A stretch of 64,000 nucleotides of DNA from Enterobacter_D sp963521185 (lineage in GTDB: Bacteria > Pseudomonadota > Gammaproteobacteria > Enterobacterales > Enterobacteriaceae), in assembly GCA_963521185.1 (NCBI GenBank), contig CAUQTV010000001.1, positions 682,001 through 746,000 on the forward strand. The letters are read 5' to 3'. Numbering within the stretch: the stretch's first letter is position 1; each line of letters starts with the position of its first letter. Of the stretch, positions 26,194 through 34,991 are shown in pieces. The position numbers and the translations under genes are program-made. The notes under the pieces were generated by a model. It saw only the letters and a list, made by a program, of their open reading frames with translations. It was not told the origin of the DNA and made no database searches.

Positions 26194-26864
26194 CGCCAGA
26201 GGCCGTAATTTTTGATTTGGACGGCGTGGTCACGGACACCGCGCATCTGCACTTTCTCGCCTGGCAACACATCGCCCGCGAGGTGGGCATCGAGATTGAC
26301 CATCGCATTAACGAGCAGCTTAAGGGCGTCAGCCGTGACGAATCCCTGCGCCGCATCCTGGCGTGCGGTGGGGCGGAGCAGCGGGTGGACGCGCGGCAGC
26401 GCCAGCAATTGTGCGAGCGTAAAAACGCACTGTACGTGGCATCGCTGGAACAGTTGCATCCCGGTTCGGTATTGCCGGGCATCGCTGAACTGCTGGAGGC
26501 GCTTCGTGCGCGGGCGATCCCCATCGGGCTGGCGTCGGTGTCGCTTAATGCGCCGCGCATACTGGCGGCGCTCAATTTGACGGCGCACTTTGACTACTGC
26601 GCAGACGCCGCAAAGGTCGCGCGCTCCAAACCCGATCCGGCGATTTTTATTGCCGCCTGCGATGGGCTGGGCGTCCGGCCCACGCAGTGCATTGGCATTG
26701 AAGATGCGCAGGCGGGCATTGATGCGATCAACGCCTGCGGCATGCTCTCCGTCGGCATTGGCTCGCAGCTGAAACAGGCCGATCTGCTGCTCTCCTCCAC
26801 GGCGGAGCTGAACGTCGCGTGTCTGCAATCATTCTGGTTAACCAAACTGGGCCAAAGGGGCTAA
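26190..26864 (+). CDS. ycjU: Beta-phosphoglucomutase YcjU
   Basis: The 224-residue HAD-superfamily enzyme starts MTPEAVIFDLDGVVTDTAHL, with the nucleophile Asp9 and acid/base Asp11 in DLDGV. The cap domain is followed by motif II (SVSLNA) and the late acidic motif IGIEDAQAG near residues 170-178. It converts beta-glucose 1-phosphate, the YcjT product, to glucose 6-phosphate, so the cluster feeds glycolysis. It overlaps ycjT by four bases and stops two bases before the ycjV start. Confidence 0.94.
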   Translation: MTPEAVIFDLDGVVTDTAHLHFLAWQHIAREVGIEIDHRINEQLKGVSRDESLRRILACGGAEQRVDARQRQQLCERKNALYVASLEQLHPGSVLPGIAELLEALRARAIPIGLASVSLNAPRILAALNLTAHFDYCADAAKVARSKPDPAIFIAACDGLGVRPTQCIGIEDAQAGIDAINACGMLSVGIGSQLKQADLLLSSTAELNVACLQSFWLTKLGQRG

Positions 26865-26866
26865 CG

Positions 26867-27946
26867 ATGGCACAACTGTCGCTAAAACATATTCAAAAGA
26901 TCTACGACAACCGCGTACACGTGGTGAAAGACTTCAATCTGGAGATTGAAGACAAAGAGTTTATCGTCTTTGTGGGACCATCGGGCTGCGGGAAATCCAC
27001 CACCCTGCGCATGATTGCAGGACTTGAGGAGATCAGCGGCGGTGAGCTGCTGATCGACGGCGTGTGCATGAATGATGTGCCGGCCAAGTCACGCGGTATC
27101 GCCATGGTGTTCCAGAACTACGCGCTGTATCCGCATATGTCGGTTTACGACAACATGGCGTTTGGCCTGAAAATGCAGAAGCTGGACGCGGCGATAATCG
27201 ACGAGCGCGTGCAGTGGGCGGCGCAAATCCTCGGACTCAAAGCCTATCTTGACCGGCGTCCGGCGGCGCTCTCCGGCGGCCAGCGCCAGCGCGTGGCATT
27301 AGGCCGCGCGATTGTACGCGAAGCGGGCGTCTTTTTAATGGATGAACCGCTCTCGAACCTCGACGCCAAACTGCGCGTGCAAATGCGCGCGGAGATCAGC
27401 CGTCTGCATCAAAAGCTCAACACCACCATGATCTATGTGACTCACGATCAGACCGAAGCCATGACGATGGCGACGCGGATTGTGATCATGAAAGACGGGG
27501 TGATCCAGCAGGTTGGCGCGCCGAAAACCGTCTATAACCAGCCCGCCAATATGTTCGTCGCCGGGTTTATTGGATCGCCGTCGATGAACTTTATTCGCGG
27601 CACGCTGGATAACCACTGTTTTGTCACCGAAACGCTGAAGCTGGCAATTCCGGAGGGGAAATTGTCTGCGCAGACGCTCGCCGCGTATCAGCATAAGCCG
27701 GTGATTCTGGGGCTGCGTCCGGAGGATATCCATCCTGCCGAACAGCCAAGCGGCATTGCAGCGCACATCAGCGTGGCCGAATTAACCGGCGCGGAATTTA
27801 TGCTCTACGCCAGCATTGGGGGCCATGAATTAACCCTGCGCGCTAATGGCGACGCGGATTTCCACGCTGAACAGCACATTGACATTACCTTTGATATGCA
27901 AAAAAGCCATTTCTTTGATAGCGAATCTGAAATCGCACTGGCTTAA
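26867..27946 (+). CDS. ycjV: Sugar ABC transporter ATPase YcjV (intact)
   Basis: I start at ATG 26867 (MAQLSLKHIQKIYDNRVHVV), two bases after ycjU; a frame opening further upstream runs inside ycjU. The product is a 359-residue MalK/UgpC-type ATPase: Walker A GPSGCGKST (residues 37-45), Q-loop VFQNYALYPHM, signature LSGGQRQRVALGRA, Walker B VFLMDEPLSNLD and a C-terminal OB/TOBE domain. It should energise YcjOP. In E. coli K-12 this gene is annotated as a pseudogene; here it is complete. Confidence 0.94.
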   Translation: MAQLSLKHIQKIYDNRVHVVKDFNLEIEDKEFIVFVGPSGCGKSTTLRMIAGLEEISGGELLIDGVCMNDVPAKSRGIAMVFQNYALYPHMSVYDNMAFGLKMQKLDAAIIDERVQWAAQILGLKAYLDRRPAALSGGQRQRVALGRAIVREAGVFLMDEPLSNLDAKLRVQMRAEISRLHQKLNTTMIYVTHDQTEAMTMATRIVIMKDGVIQQVGAPKTVYNQPANMFVAGFIGSPSMNFIRGTLDNHCFVTETLKLAIPEGKLSAQTLAAYQHKPVILGLRPEDIHPAEQPSGIAAHISVAELTGAEFMLYASIGGHELTLRANGDADFHAEQHIDITFDMQKSHFFDSESEIALA

Positions 27947-27963
27947 GCGAACGCCTGTTTAAT

Positions 27964-27994
27964 GTGCCGGGCGGTAGGGTCCGGCGCGTTTTTT
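27964..27994 (+). terminator. Intrinsic terminator after ycjV
   Basis: GTGCCGG (27964-27970) and CCGGCGC (27981-27987) form a GC-rich stem followed by GTTTTTT. It lies between ycjV and ompG, so ompG may have its own promoter or depend on read-through. Confidence 0.7.
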
Positions 27995-28020
27995 CACTGT
28001 ACTTCTACAAGGATTGAATA

Positions 28021-28923
28021 ATGAAACGTGTATTAACCTGCATTCTATTATGCGGCGCATCGGCAGGAGCCCAGGCGGAAGAAAGCGCCTGGCGCTACAA
28101 TATTGGCGCGATGTATGAAATCGAGAACGTTGAAGGTCAGGGCGAAGATAAAGACGGCCTGTATGAACCGTCGATCTATTTTAACGCCGCCTGGGGTGAC
28201 TGGACAATCGCGGTTGCGATGTATCAGGAAGGGGCCGCTGATTACAGCAATTTCACCCGCGATACCTACTTTAACCGGCCTGAACTGGACATTCGTTACC
28301 AGATCCTGAGCAGCGACGCGTTTTCATTAGGCTACACCGGCGGCATTCGTAATTACGGCTATCATTTCAAAAACGCTGACGGTTCAAACAACGGCACGGC
28401 CAACACCCAACGCTATAAATTTATGCCGGACTGGAACGTTAAACTCAGCGAAAACCTCAGTTTTAGCGGCTGGCTGGCTTATTATCGCTTCGATAACGAT
28501 CTGGATAAAACCGGCTATTCCGACAGCCGCGTAGAAACCGAAACCGGTCTGACATGGACCATCAACGAAACGGTTTCCCTGAAAACGAATTATTACTTAG
28601 AGCGCGGGTTTAATACCGACAGTGATAAAAACAACGGTGAATTCTCTACGCAAGAGATGCGTATTTATCTGCCTGTTTCCCTCGGCAGCACGACCTTAAC
28701 GCCCTATACCCGACTTGGTTTGGATCGCTGGTCTAACTGGGACTGGCAGGACGACATTACCCGCGAAGATCATCACTACAACCGTCTTGGTCTGCTGTAT
28801 GCCTATGACTTTAATAATGGTCTGTCGATGTCCCTTGAGTACGCCTATGAGTGGGAAGACCATAAAGAAGGCGCGGATGACCGTTTCCATTACGCGGGCG
28901 TCGGTGTGAACTATAGCTTTTAA
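28021..28923 (+). CDS. ompG: Outer membrane porin OmpG
   Basis: The 300-residue product (301 in E. coli) starts MKRVLTCILLCGASAGAQAEES, with a signal peptide cut near AQA. The mature part aligns with the monomeric 14-stranded OmpG beta-barrel: WRYNIGAMYEIENVEGQGEDKDG at the N-terminus, RVETETGLTW and NYYLERGFN in the middle, and the closing strand GVGVNYSF ending in phenylalanine. OmpG is a wide, unselective channel for oligosaccharides. Its place after the ycj cluster suggests it admits the glycosides used by these genes. AAGGATTG precedes the ATG. Confidence 0.96.
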   Translation: MKRVLTCILLCGASAGAQAEESAWRYNIGAMYEIENVEGQGEDKDGLYEPSIYFNAAWGDWTIAVAMYQEGAADYSNFTRDTYFNRPELDIRYQILSSDAFSLGYTGGIRNYGYHFKNADGSNNGTANTQRYKFMPDWNVKLSENLSFSGWLAYYRFDNDLDKTGYSDSRVETETGLTWTINETVSLKTNYYLERGFNTDSDKNNGEFSTQEMRIYLPVSLGSTTLTPYTRLGLDRWSNWDWQDDITREDHHYNRLGLLYAYDFNNGLSMSLEYAYEWEDHKEGADDRFHYAGVGVNYSF

Positions 28924-28944
28924 GCCCCTCTTTTTTTAAACGCT

Positions 28945-28969
28945 CACGGGCGGTCTGTTGCCGCCCGTG
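28945..28969. terminator. Hairpin between ompG and ycjW
   Basis: CACGGGCGG (28945-28953) pairs perfectly with CCGCCCGTG (28961-28969) over a seven-base loop, between two convergent genes. There is no T run directly after it on the plus strand, so it may act with Rho or as a bidirectional barrier. Confidence 0.5.
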
Positions 28970-28976
28970 CTGGCGC

Positions 28977-29981
28977 TTATTTCACGCTGCTCGCCAGCAT
29001 CGTTGACACCAGCGTGCGAGCGGGAACGCTCTTTCCGGCAATTTTATTAAACAGCAGGGCGCTGCCAACGCTGCCTAATTCCAGCGTCGGCACTTCAATG
29101 CGATCGGGGGGCGGCGACAATAAAAAGCTCAGCATGTCATTGCTGTAGCCCACGACGGAAAGATCCTCGCCAATGCGGATCCCTCTTTCATGCGCCACGC
29201 GATATAAACTCATTAACTTCAGGCTGTCGGTGGCAAATATAGCGTCGGGCAGGGTATCACCGCCCAGCAGCGTTTGCGCGGCTGACAGCGCCGACTCATT
29301 GGTATAGCCGCCGTCGATAATCCACTCATCATGCGCGGCAATATTGTGCGTGGCCAGGCTCTGTTTGAACCCGGCCAGTCGGTCAACGGAAACATGATAA
29401 TCCAGCGGCGCATGCAGGCAGCCAAAACGACGGCAGCCTTTTTTAACCAGCGTTTCAGTCAGCGCGATGCTGTCCTGGTAATTATCGGTATCAACCGAGC
29501 AGACGTGATGAAATTCCCCTTCGACTTTACCGATGACCACCACCGGGATGTGGTAGCTGTCCAGCGCTTCAAAAAAAGATTCGTCGGTCGGCGAGCTGAG
29601 CATAATAATGCCCTTGATCATTTTTTGTTTGATTTTGCTGATACACTTTTGCAGATCTTCCTGGCTGTTTTTGGAGGTCTGCAAAATAACATCAAAACCT
29701 TCACGCTCGGCGCGCGCCGTAATGGCGTTTAACACTTCCGAGAAAAACGGATTACCGGAGGTGGTTTTAGACGGGCGCGTGGAAATAACCATGATGGCAT
29801 CAAAACCATTTGAGGTGAGTGCACGGGCCAGTTTGTTGGGCTGATAATGTAACTCTTCAATGGCTTTCAGAACCCGTTCGCGCGCTTCCGGCGAAATATT
29901 GGTCTGATTATTCAACACGCGTGACACGGTCGATTTCGACACGTTCGCCACGCGGGCGATATCATAAATAGTGGGTGACAT
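28977..29981 (-). CDS. ycjW: LacI-family repressor YcjW
   Basis: I start at ATG 29981, giving 334 residues that begin MSPTIYDIARVANVSKSTVS, the standard LacI helix-turn-helix start with hinge LHYQPNKLARALTS. The rest is a periplasmic-binding-protein-like effector domain. In E. coli YcjW represses the ycj operon and pspE and has been linked to H2S output. Here it faces ompG and lies at the end of the sugar cluster. Two identical operator-like motifs are seen at ycjM and before ycjU; I found none upstream of ycjW itself. Confidence 0.95.
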   Translation of the reverse strand: MSPTIYDIARVANVSKSTVSRVLNNQTNISPEARERVLKAIEELHYQPNKLARALTSNGFDAIMVISTRPSKTTSGNPFFSEVLNAITARAEREGFDVILQTSKNSQEDLQKCISKIKQKMIKGIIMLSSPTDESFFEALDSYHIPVVVIGKVEGEFHHVCSVDTDNYQDSIALTETLVKKGCRRFGCLHAPLDYHVSVDRLAGFKQSLATHNIAAHDEWIIDGGYTNESALSAAQTLLGGDTLPDAIFATDSLKLMSLYRVAHERGIRIGEDLSVVGYSNDMLSFLLSPPPDRIEVPTLELGSVGSALLFNKIAGKSVPARTLVSTMLASSVK

Positions 29982-30163
29982 GGCTGAACCCGTCCTGCAC
30001 TGCGCCAAAAGATAACGCATATTACTTAACCGTTGGCGGACTGTCTATTGACTCAGCGCTGTGTAAAAAGCGTGTAAACCCAGACAATTGGATTTGATAT
30101 GACGGGCAATCGCCCCCATTTATTCCCCACGTTAGCGTTTTACGCGGGAGCTTAATCAACGCG

Positions 30164-31561
30164 ATGAACAGAATAAAAAACGAATTTACCGCGCTGGTTA
30201 ACCGCGGTGTCGACCGGCATTTGCGCCTGGCGGTGACCGGCCTGAGCCGCAGCGGCAAAACGGCGTTTATCACGGCGATGGTTAATCAGTTGCTGAACGT
30301 GCATAACGGCGCGCGATTGCCGCTGCTCAGCGCCGTGCGTGAAGATCGTCTGCTCGGCGTTAAGCGCGTGCCGCAGCGCGATTTTGGCATTTCGCGGTTT
30401 ACCTATGACGAGGGCATCGCGCAACTGTACGGCACGCCGCCCGTCTGGCCGACGCCTACGCGCGGCGTGAGCGAAATGCGCCTCGCGCTGCGCTATCGAT
30501 CCAATGATTCCCTGCTGCGCCATTTTAAAGACACCTCTACGCTGTATCTCGAAATTGTCGATTACCCCGGCGAGTGGCTGCTCGATTTACCGATGCTGGC
30601 GCAGGATTATCTGAGCTGGTCGCGGCAGATGACCGGTTTATTGCAGGGCGACCGTCATGCGTGGTCTGCCCGCTGGCGACAGCTATGCGAAGGGCTGGAT
30701 CCGCTGGCCCCGGCAGACGAAAACCGGCTGGCAGAGATTGCCGGGGCCTGGACTGAGTATCTGCATCAGTGCAAACGAGAAGGGCTGCATTTTATTCAGC
30801 CGGGGCGTTTTGTGCTGCCCGGCGATATGGCGGGCGCGCCTGCGCTACAGTTTTTTCCGTGGCCGGACGTGGACGGCACCAGCGAGTCAACCCTGGCGCA
30901 GGCGGATAAAAACAGCAACGCGGGAATGCTGCGCGAGCGGTTTAACTACTACTGCGAGAAAGTGGTGAAGGGGTTTTACAAAAATTACTTCCTGCGTTTT
31001 GATCGGCAAATCGTGCTGGTGGACTGCCTGCAACCGCTCAACAGCGGGCCGCAGGCGTTTAATGATATGCGCCTCGCGCTGACGCAACTGATGCAGAGCT
31101 TTCATTACGGGCAGCGTACGCTGTTTCGTCGCCTGTTTTCGCCGGTGATCGACAAGCTGCTGTTCGCCGCCACGAAAGCCGACCACGTTACGCTCGATCA
31201 GCACGCCAACATGGTCTCGCTGCTGCAACAGCTGATTCAGGACGCCTGGCAAAACGCGGCGTTTGAAGGCATCAGCATGGATTGCCTGGGGCTGGCCGCC
31301 GTGCAGGCTACCCAAAGCGGTCTGATTGACGTCAACGGTGAGAAGATCCCGGCGCTGCGCGGCAACCGGTTGAGCGACGGTACGCCGCTGACGGTCTACC
31401 CCGGCGAAGTCCCGGCGCGGCTGCCGGGTCAGGCGTTCTGGCAAAACCAGGGCTTCCAGTTTGAAGCCTTCCGCCCGCAGGTCATGGACGTGGACAAACC
31501 GCTGCCGCACATCCGTCTTGATGCGGCGCTGGAGTTTTTAATCGGAGATAAATTGCGATGA
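30164..31561 (+). CDS. ycjX: YcjX, P-loop stress protein (DUF463)
   Basis: The 465-residue protein starts MNRIKNEFTALVNRGVDRHL and has a Walker A motif GLSRSGKT at residues 26-33, fitting the nucleoside-triphosphate-binding YcjX family. Later stretches such as IVDYPGEWLLDLPML resemble a GTPase DxxG region. In Yersinia, ycjX and ycjF are part of the psp operon, and in E. coli they are heat-shock induced, so a membrane-stress role is likely. Here the pair is separated from pspABCD by the ycj sugar cluster. It overlaps ycjF by four bases. Confidence 0.93.
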   Translation: MNRIKNEFTALVNRGVDRHLRLAVTGLSRSGKTAFITAMVNQLLNVHNGARLPLLSAVREDRLLGVKRVPQRDFGISRFTYDEGIAQLYGTPPVWPTPTRGVSEMRLALRYRSNDSLLRHFKDTSTLYLEIVDYPGEWLLDLPMLAQDYLSWSRQMTGLLQGDRHAWSARWRQLCEGLDPLAPADENRLAEIAGAWTEYLHQCKREGLHFIQPGRFVLPGDMAGAPALQFFPWPDVDGTSESTLAQADKNSNAGMLRERFNYYCEKVVKGFYKNYFLRFDRQIVLVDCLQPLNSGPQAFNDMRLALTQLMQSFHYGQRTLFRRLFSPVIDKLLFAATKADHVTLDQHANMVSLLQQLIQDAWQNAAFEGISMDCLGLAAVQATQSGLIDVNGEKIPALRGNRLSDGTPLTVYPGEVPARLPGQAFWQNQGFQFEAFRPQVMDVDKPLPHIRLDAALEFLIGDKLR

Positions 31562-32613
31562 GCGAACCGTTAAAACCCCGCATTGATTTCGCGGGTCCGC
31601 TCGACGCGGAGCAGAGCGAAACCTTCAAAACGGCGCAGACGTTCGCCGGTGACGCGGCGGAGAAATTCGCTGCCGTCCAGGTGGATGACACGCTCGTTGA
31701 TGATCCGCAGCCGGAAGCGCTTGTCGAGGCGGCGCTGCGCCCCAAACGCAGCCTGTGGCGCAAAATGGTGCTGGGCGGCGTGGCGCTGTTTGGCGCAAGC
31801 GTCGTCGGCCAGGGCGTGCAGTGGACGCTGAACGCCTGGCAAACTCAGGACTGGGTGGCGCTGAGCGGGTGTGCGGCGGGTGCGCTGATTATCGGTGCTG
31901 GCGTGGGATCGGTCGCCACCGAATGGCGTCGCCTGTGGCGTTTGCGCCAGCGCGCGCAGGAGCGTGATGAAGCGCGGGATCTGCTGCACAGTCACGGCAC
32001 GGGCAAAGGGCGCGCCTTTTGTGAAAAACTGGCGCAGCAGGCGGGAATCGACGCGTCCCATCCGGCGTTGCAGCGCTGGTATGCGGCTATTCATGAGACG
32101 CAAAGCGATCGGGAGATCGTGGCGCTGTATGCCCATCTGGTGCAGCCGGTGCTGGATGCGCAGGCCCGACGCGAGATCAGCCGTTCGGCGGCCGAATCCA
32201 CGCTGATGATTGCCGTAAGCCCGCTGGCGCTGGTGGATATGGCCTTTATCGCCTGGCGAAATCTGCGTCTTATCAACCGCATCGCGAAGCTCTACGGCAT
32301 TGAACTGGGCTATTACAGCCGTCTGCGTCTGTTCCGCCTGGTGTTGCTCAATATCGCATTTGCCGGTGCCAGTGAACTGGTGCGCGAAGTAGGGATGGAC
32401 TGGGTGTCGCAGGATCTGGCGGCACGGCTTTCGACGCGCGCCGCGCAGGGCATTGGCGCTGGTTTGCTCACCGCACGGCTGGGTATTAAGGCGATGGAGT
32501 TGTGCCGCCCGCTGCCGTGGATCGATGATGATAAACCGCGCCTCGGCGATTTCCGCCGTCAGTTAATCGGGCAAATGAAAGAAACGTTGCAGAAGAATAA
32601 GTCGTCGCAATAG
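31558..32613 (+). CDS. ycjF: YcjF, DUF697 inner-membrane protein
   Basis: The 351-residue protein starts MSEPLKPRIDFAGPLDAEQS. A charged N-terminal third is followed by two membrane helices around residues 70-120 (MVLGGVALFGASVVGQGVQWTL and VALSGCAAGALIIGAGVGSVA). A C-terminal DUF697 region (STLMIAVSPLALVDMAFIAWRNLRLINRIAKLYG) has further hydrophobic segments. It is the partner of YcjX; the molecular function is unknown. It is followed by a GCCCGGC/GCCGGGC hairpin and then tyrR. Confidence 0.93.
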   Translation: MSEPLKPRIDFAGPLDAEQSETFKTAQTFAGDAAEKFAAVQVDDTLVDDPQPEALVEAALRPKRSLWRKMVLGGVALFGASVVGQGVQWTLNAWQTQDWVALSGCAAGALIIGAGVGSVATEWRRLWRLRQRAQERDEARDLLHSHGTGKGRAFCEKLAQQAGIDASHPALQRWYAAIHETQSDREIVALYAHLVQPVLDAQARREISRSAAESTLMIAVSPLALVDMAFIAWRNLRLINRIAKLYGIELGYYSRLRLFRLVLLNIAFAGASELVREVGMDWVSQDLAARLSTRAAQGIGAGLLTARLGIKAMELCRPLPWIDDDKPRLGDFRRQLIGQMKETLQKNKSSQ

Positions 32614-32618
32614 TCATC

Positions 32619-32642
32619 GCCCGGCATGTCTTATTGCCGGGC
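32619..32642. terminator. Hairpin after ycjF
   Basis: GCCCGGC (32619-32625) and GCCGGGC (32636-32642) form a perfect seven-base stem over a ten-base loop just after ycjF. There is no T run, so termination by this stem alone is uncertain; it also resembles a short REP-like stem. Confidence 0.45.
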
Positions 32643-32696
32643 CAAAACACCCTGAACGCATAACTTTACGGCGAAACGGCTGTTTTTCCGGCGCGC

Positions 32697-32714
32697 TGTC
32701 AATATTTGTTGACA
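32697..32714. promoter_or_regulatory. TyrR box / tyrR promoter
   Basis: TGTCAATATTTGTTGACA matches the TyrR box (TGTAAA-N6-TTTACA) with two symmetric changes. Its right half is also a perfect -35 hexamer TTGACA (32709-32714). The position, 72 bases before the tyrR start, indicates autorepression as in E. coli. Confidence 0.8.
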
Positions 32715-32785
32715 GAAAACTTCCTGCCGGTGAATAACTGGCATATCATTTCGTCATCTGATGATTGTTTAGGGTGACGACTCCC

Positions 32786-34327
32786 ATGCGTCTTGAAGTC
32801 TTTTGTGAAGACCGCCTTGGTCTGACCCGCGAGCTGCTCGATCTGCTGGTCCTGCGCAGCATAGATCTGCGCGGTATCGAAATCGATCCCATCGGGCGAA
32901 TTTATCTTAATTTCGCCGAGCTGGAATTTACGACCTTCAGCAGTCTGATGGCTGAAATTCGCCGCATTCCGAGCGTAACGGACGTGCGCACCGTGCTGTG
33001 GATGCCGTCCGAGCGCGAGCATCTGGCGCTGAGCGCGCTGCTCGAAGCGTTACCGGAGCCGGTTATTTCCCTCGACATGAAAAGTAAAGTCGAACTGGCG
33101 AACCCGGCGAGCTGCCAGCTGTTTGGTCTCAGCCTGGAAAAACTGCGCAACCATACGGCGTTGCAACTGATCCCCGGTTTTAACGTCCAGCGCTGGCTGG
33201 AAGGCAATCCGCAGGCGTCGCACAACGAGCATGTGGTGATTAACGGGCAAAACTTCCTGCTGGAAATCACGCCGGTGCATCTGGAAGGCGAGCGCGGCGA
33301 ACCGGTGCTGATTGGCGCGGTGGTGATGCTGCGTTCCACCCTGCGTATGGGCCGCCAGCTGCAAAATCTCTCCCAGCAGGATGTCAGTGCCTTTAGCCAG
33401 ATTATCGGCGTCAGCCCTAAAATGCGTCAGGTGCTGGAGCAGGCGCGTAAGCTCGCCATGCTTACGGCACCGTTGCTGATTGTGGGGGACACCGGCACCG
33501 GCAAAGATTTGCTGGCCCACGCCTGTCACCTCGCCAGCCCGCGCGCGGCGAAACCGTACCTGGCGCTCAACTGTGCGTCGATTCCGGAAGACGCGGTTGA
33601 GAGCGAGCTGTTTGGTCATGCGCCGGAAGGTAAAAAAGGCTTCTTTGAACAGGCCAACGGCGGCTCGGTGCTGCTCGATGAAATCGGTGAAATGTCGCCG
33701 GGGATGCAGGTTAAACTGCTGCGTTTCCTGAACGACGGCACTTTCCGCCGCGTTGGGGAAGATCATGAAGTGCATGTGGATGTGCGCGTGATTTGTGCGA
33801 CGCAGAAAAACCTCGTGGAGCTGGTGCAAAAAGGCGCGTTCCGTGAAGATCTCTATTATCGCCTGAACGTGCTGACGCTGAACCTGCCGCCGCTGCGCGA
33901 TCGCCCGCAGGACATCCTGCCGCTTACCGAACTGTTTGTCGCCCGCGTCGCCGATGAGCAGGGCGTGCCGCGACCGAAGCTCTCCGCAGAACTCAATAAC
34001 GTACTGATGCGCTACAGCTGGCCGGGTAACGTGCGCCAGCTGAAAAACGCCATCTACCGGGCACTGACCCAGCTGGAAGGTTACGAACTGCGACCGCAGG
34101 ATATTTTACTGCCGGATTACGATGCGGGCACGGTGGCGGTGGGTGAAGAGGCGATGGAAGGCTCGCTGGATGATATCACCAGCCGGTTTGAGCGCTCGGT
34201 ACTGACCCAGCTTTATCGCAGCTATCCGAGTACGCGAAAGCTGGCGAAGCGGCTTGGCGTTTCACATACGGCGATTGCGAATAAATTACGGGAATATGGT
34301 TTGAGTCAGAAGAAGGGCGAAGAGTAA
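32786..34327 (+). CDS. tyrR: Transcriptional regulator of aromatic amino acid genes TyrR
   Basis: Starting at ATG 32786 (MRLEVFCEDRLGLTRELLDL) gives 513 residues, exactly the E. coli length. The order is an ACT domain (1 to about 70), a PAS domain (about 78-185), an AAA+ domain with Walker A GDTGTGKD (234-241), and a C-terminal helix-turn-helix (STRKLAKRLGVSHTAIANKL). The sigma-54 contact motif GAFTGA is replaced by APEGKKGF, as known for TyrR, which works with sigma-70 promoters. It represses or activates aromatic biosynthesis and transport genes with Tyr, Phe or Trp. It probably represses itself. Confidence 0.97.
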   Translation: MRLEVFCEDRLGLTRELLDLLVLRSIDLRGIEIDPIGRIYLNFAELEFTTFSSLMAEIRRIPSVTDVRTVLWMPSEREHLALSALLEALPEPVISLDMKSKVELANPASCQLFGLSLEKLRNHTALQLIPGFNVQRWLEGNPQASHNEHVVINGQNFLLEITPVHLEGERGEPVLIGAVVMLRSTLRMGRQLQNLSQQDVSAFSQIIGVSPKMRQVLEQARKLAMLTAPLLIVGDTGTGKDLLAHACHLASPRAAKPYLALNCASIPEDAVESELFGHAPEGKKGFFEQANGGSVLLDEIGEMSPGMQVKLLRFLNDGTFRRVGEDHEVHVDVRVICATQKNLVELVQKGAFREDLYYRLNVLTLNLPPLRDRPQDILPLTELFVARVADEQGVPRPKLSAELNNVLMRYSWPGNVRQLKNAIYRALTQLEGYELRPQDILLPDYDAGTVAVGEEAMEGSLDDITSRFERSVLTQLYRSYPSTRKLAKRLGVSHTAIANKLREYGLSQKKGEE

Positions 34328-34334
34328 AAGAGAA

Positions 34335-34358
34335 GCCTCCCACGCGGGAGGCTTTTTT
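34335..34358 (+). terminator. Intrinsic terminator of tyrR
   Basis: GCCTCCC (34335-34341) and GGGAGGC (34346-34352) with a four-base loop are followed by six T. It lies between the convergent tyrR and tpx genes, eight bases after the tyrR stop. Confidence 0.92.
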
Positions 34359-34367
34359 GTCGCGCGA

Positions 34368-34874
34368 TTACGCTTGCAGTGCGCTCAGCGCCGCGTCGTA
34401 ATCCGGCTCGTTGGTGATTTCATTCACCAGCTGGCTGAAGACCACGTTGTCGTTCTCGTCGATCACGATCACCGCACGGGCGGCCAGACCTTTCAGTGCG
34501 CCTTCCGCGATGCCGATGCCGTAGTTTTCGAGGAATTCAGCGTTGCGCAGGGTTGAGAGGGTGATGACGTTGCTCAGGCCTTCCGCGCCGCAGAAGCGGG
34601 AGTGTGCGAACGGCAGGTCAGCGGAGATGCACAGGACAACGGTGTCTTTCATCTCGGTGGCGAGCTGGTTGAATTTACGCACGGAGGCCGCGCAAACGCC
34701 GGTATCAATGCTCGGGAATACGTTCAGCACTTTGCGCTTGCCCGCGAACTGGCTCAGCGCAACGTCAGACAGATCTTTCGCCACGAGGGTAAACGCAGGT
34801 GCTTTGCTGCCTGCCTGAGGAATGGTGCCTGCAACAGCGACCGGATTGCCCTGGAAATGAACGAGTTGTGACAT
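34368..34874 (-). CDS. tpx: Thiol peroxidase
   Basis: The 168-residue product is the length of E. coli Tpx and starts MSQLVHFQGNPVAVAGTIPQ. It is an atypical two-cysteine peroxiredoxin: the peroxidatic Cys61 lies in DTGVCAAS and the resolving Cys95 in SRFCGAEG, both at the family positions. It reduces lipid and alkyl hydroperoxides using thioredoxin, in the periplasm or cytoplasm by different reports, and I see no signal peptide. It is a single gene between tyrR and ycjG. Confidence 0.98.
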   Translation of the reverse strand: MSQLVHFQGNPVAVAGTIPQAGSKAPAFTLVAKDLSDVALSQFAGKRKVLNVFPSIDTGVCAASVRKFNQLATEMKDTVVLCISADLPFAHSRFCGAEGLSNVITLSTLRNAEFLENYGIGIAEGALKGLAARAVIVIDENDNVVFSQLVNEITNEPDYDAALSALQA

Positions 34875-34991
34875 AGATATCTTCCTGTTTACAAATAGTT
34901 AACGTCGCGGCTAGTGTAAGGGATAAGCCTGGAGCACGGCAAACCTATTTTCACCACTATAATCATTTACATTCCGCCAGAGGAGTAAGGG

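Noticed and set aside
28977..30020. Longer ycjW start at 30020
   Set aside because: The 13 extra residues do not belong to the LacI family start; MSPTIYDIARVANVSKSTVS is the normal N-terminus.
32765..32785. Longer tyrR frame starting upstream of 32786
   Set aside because: The extra seven residues are absent from the family, and the start at 32786 gives exactly the 513-residue E. coli length.
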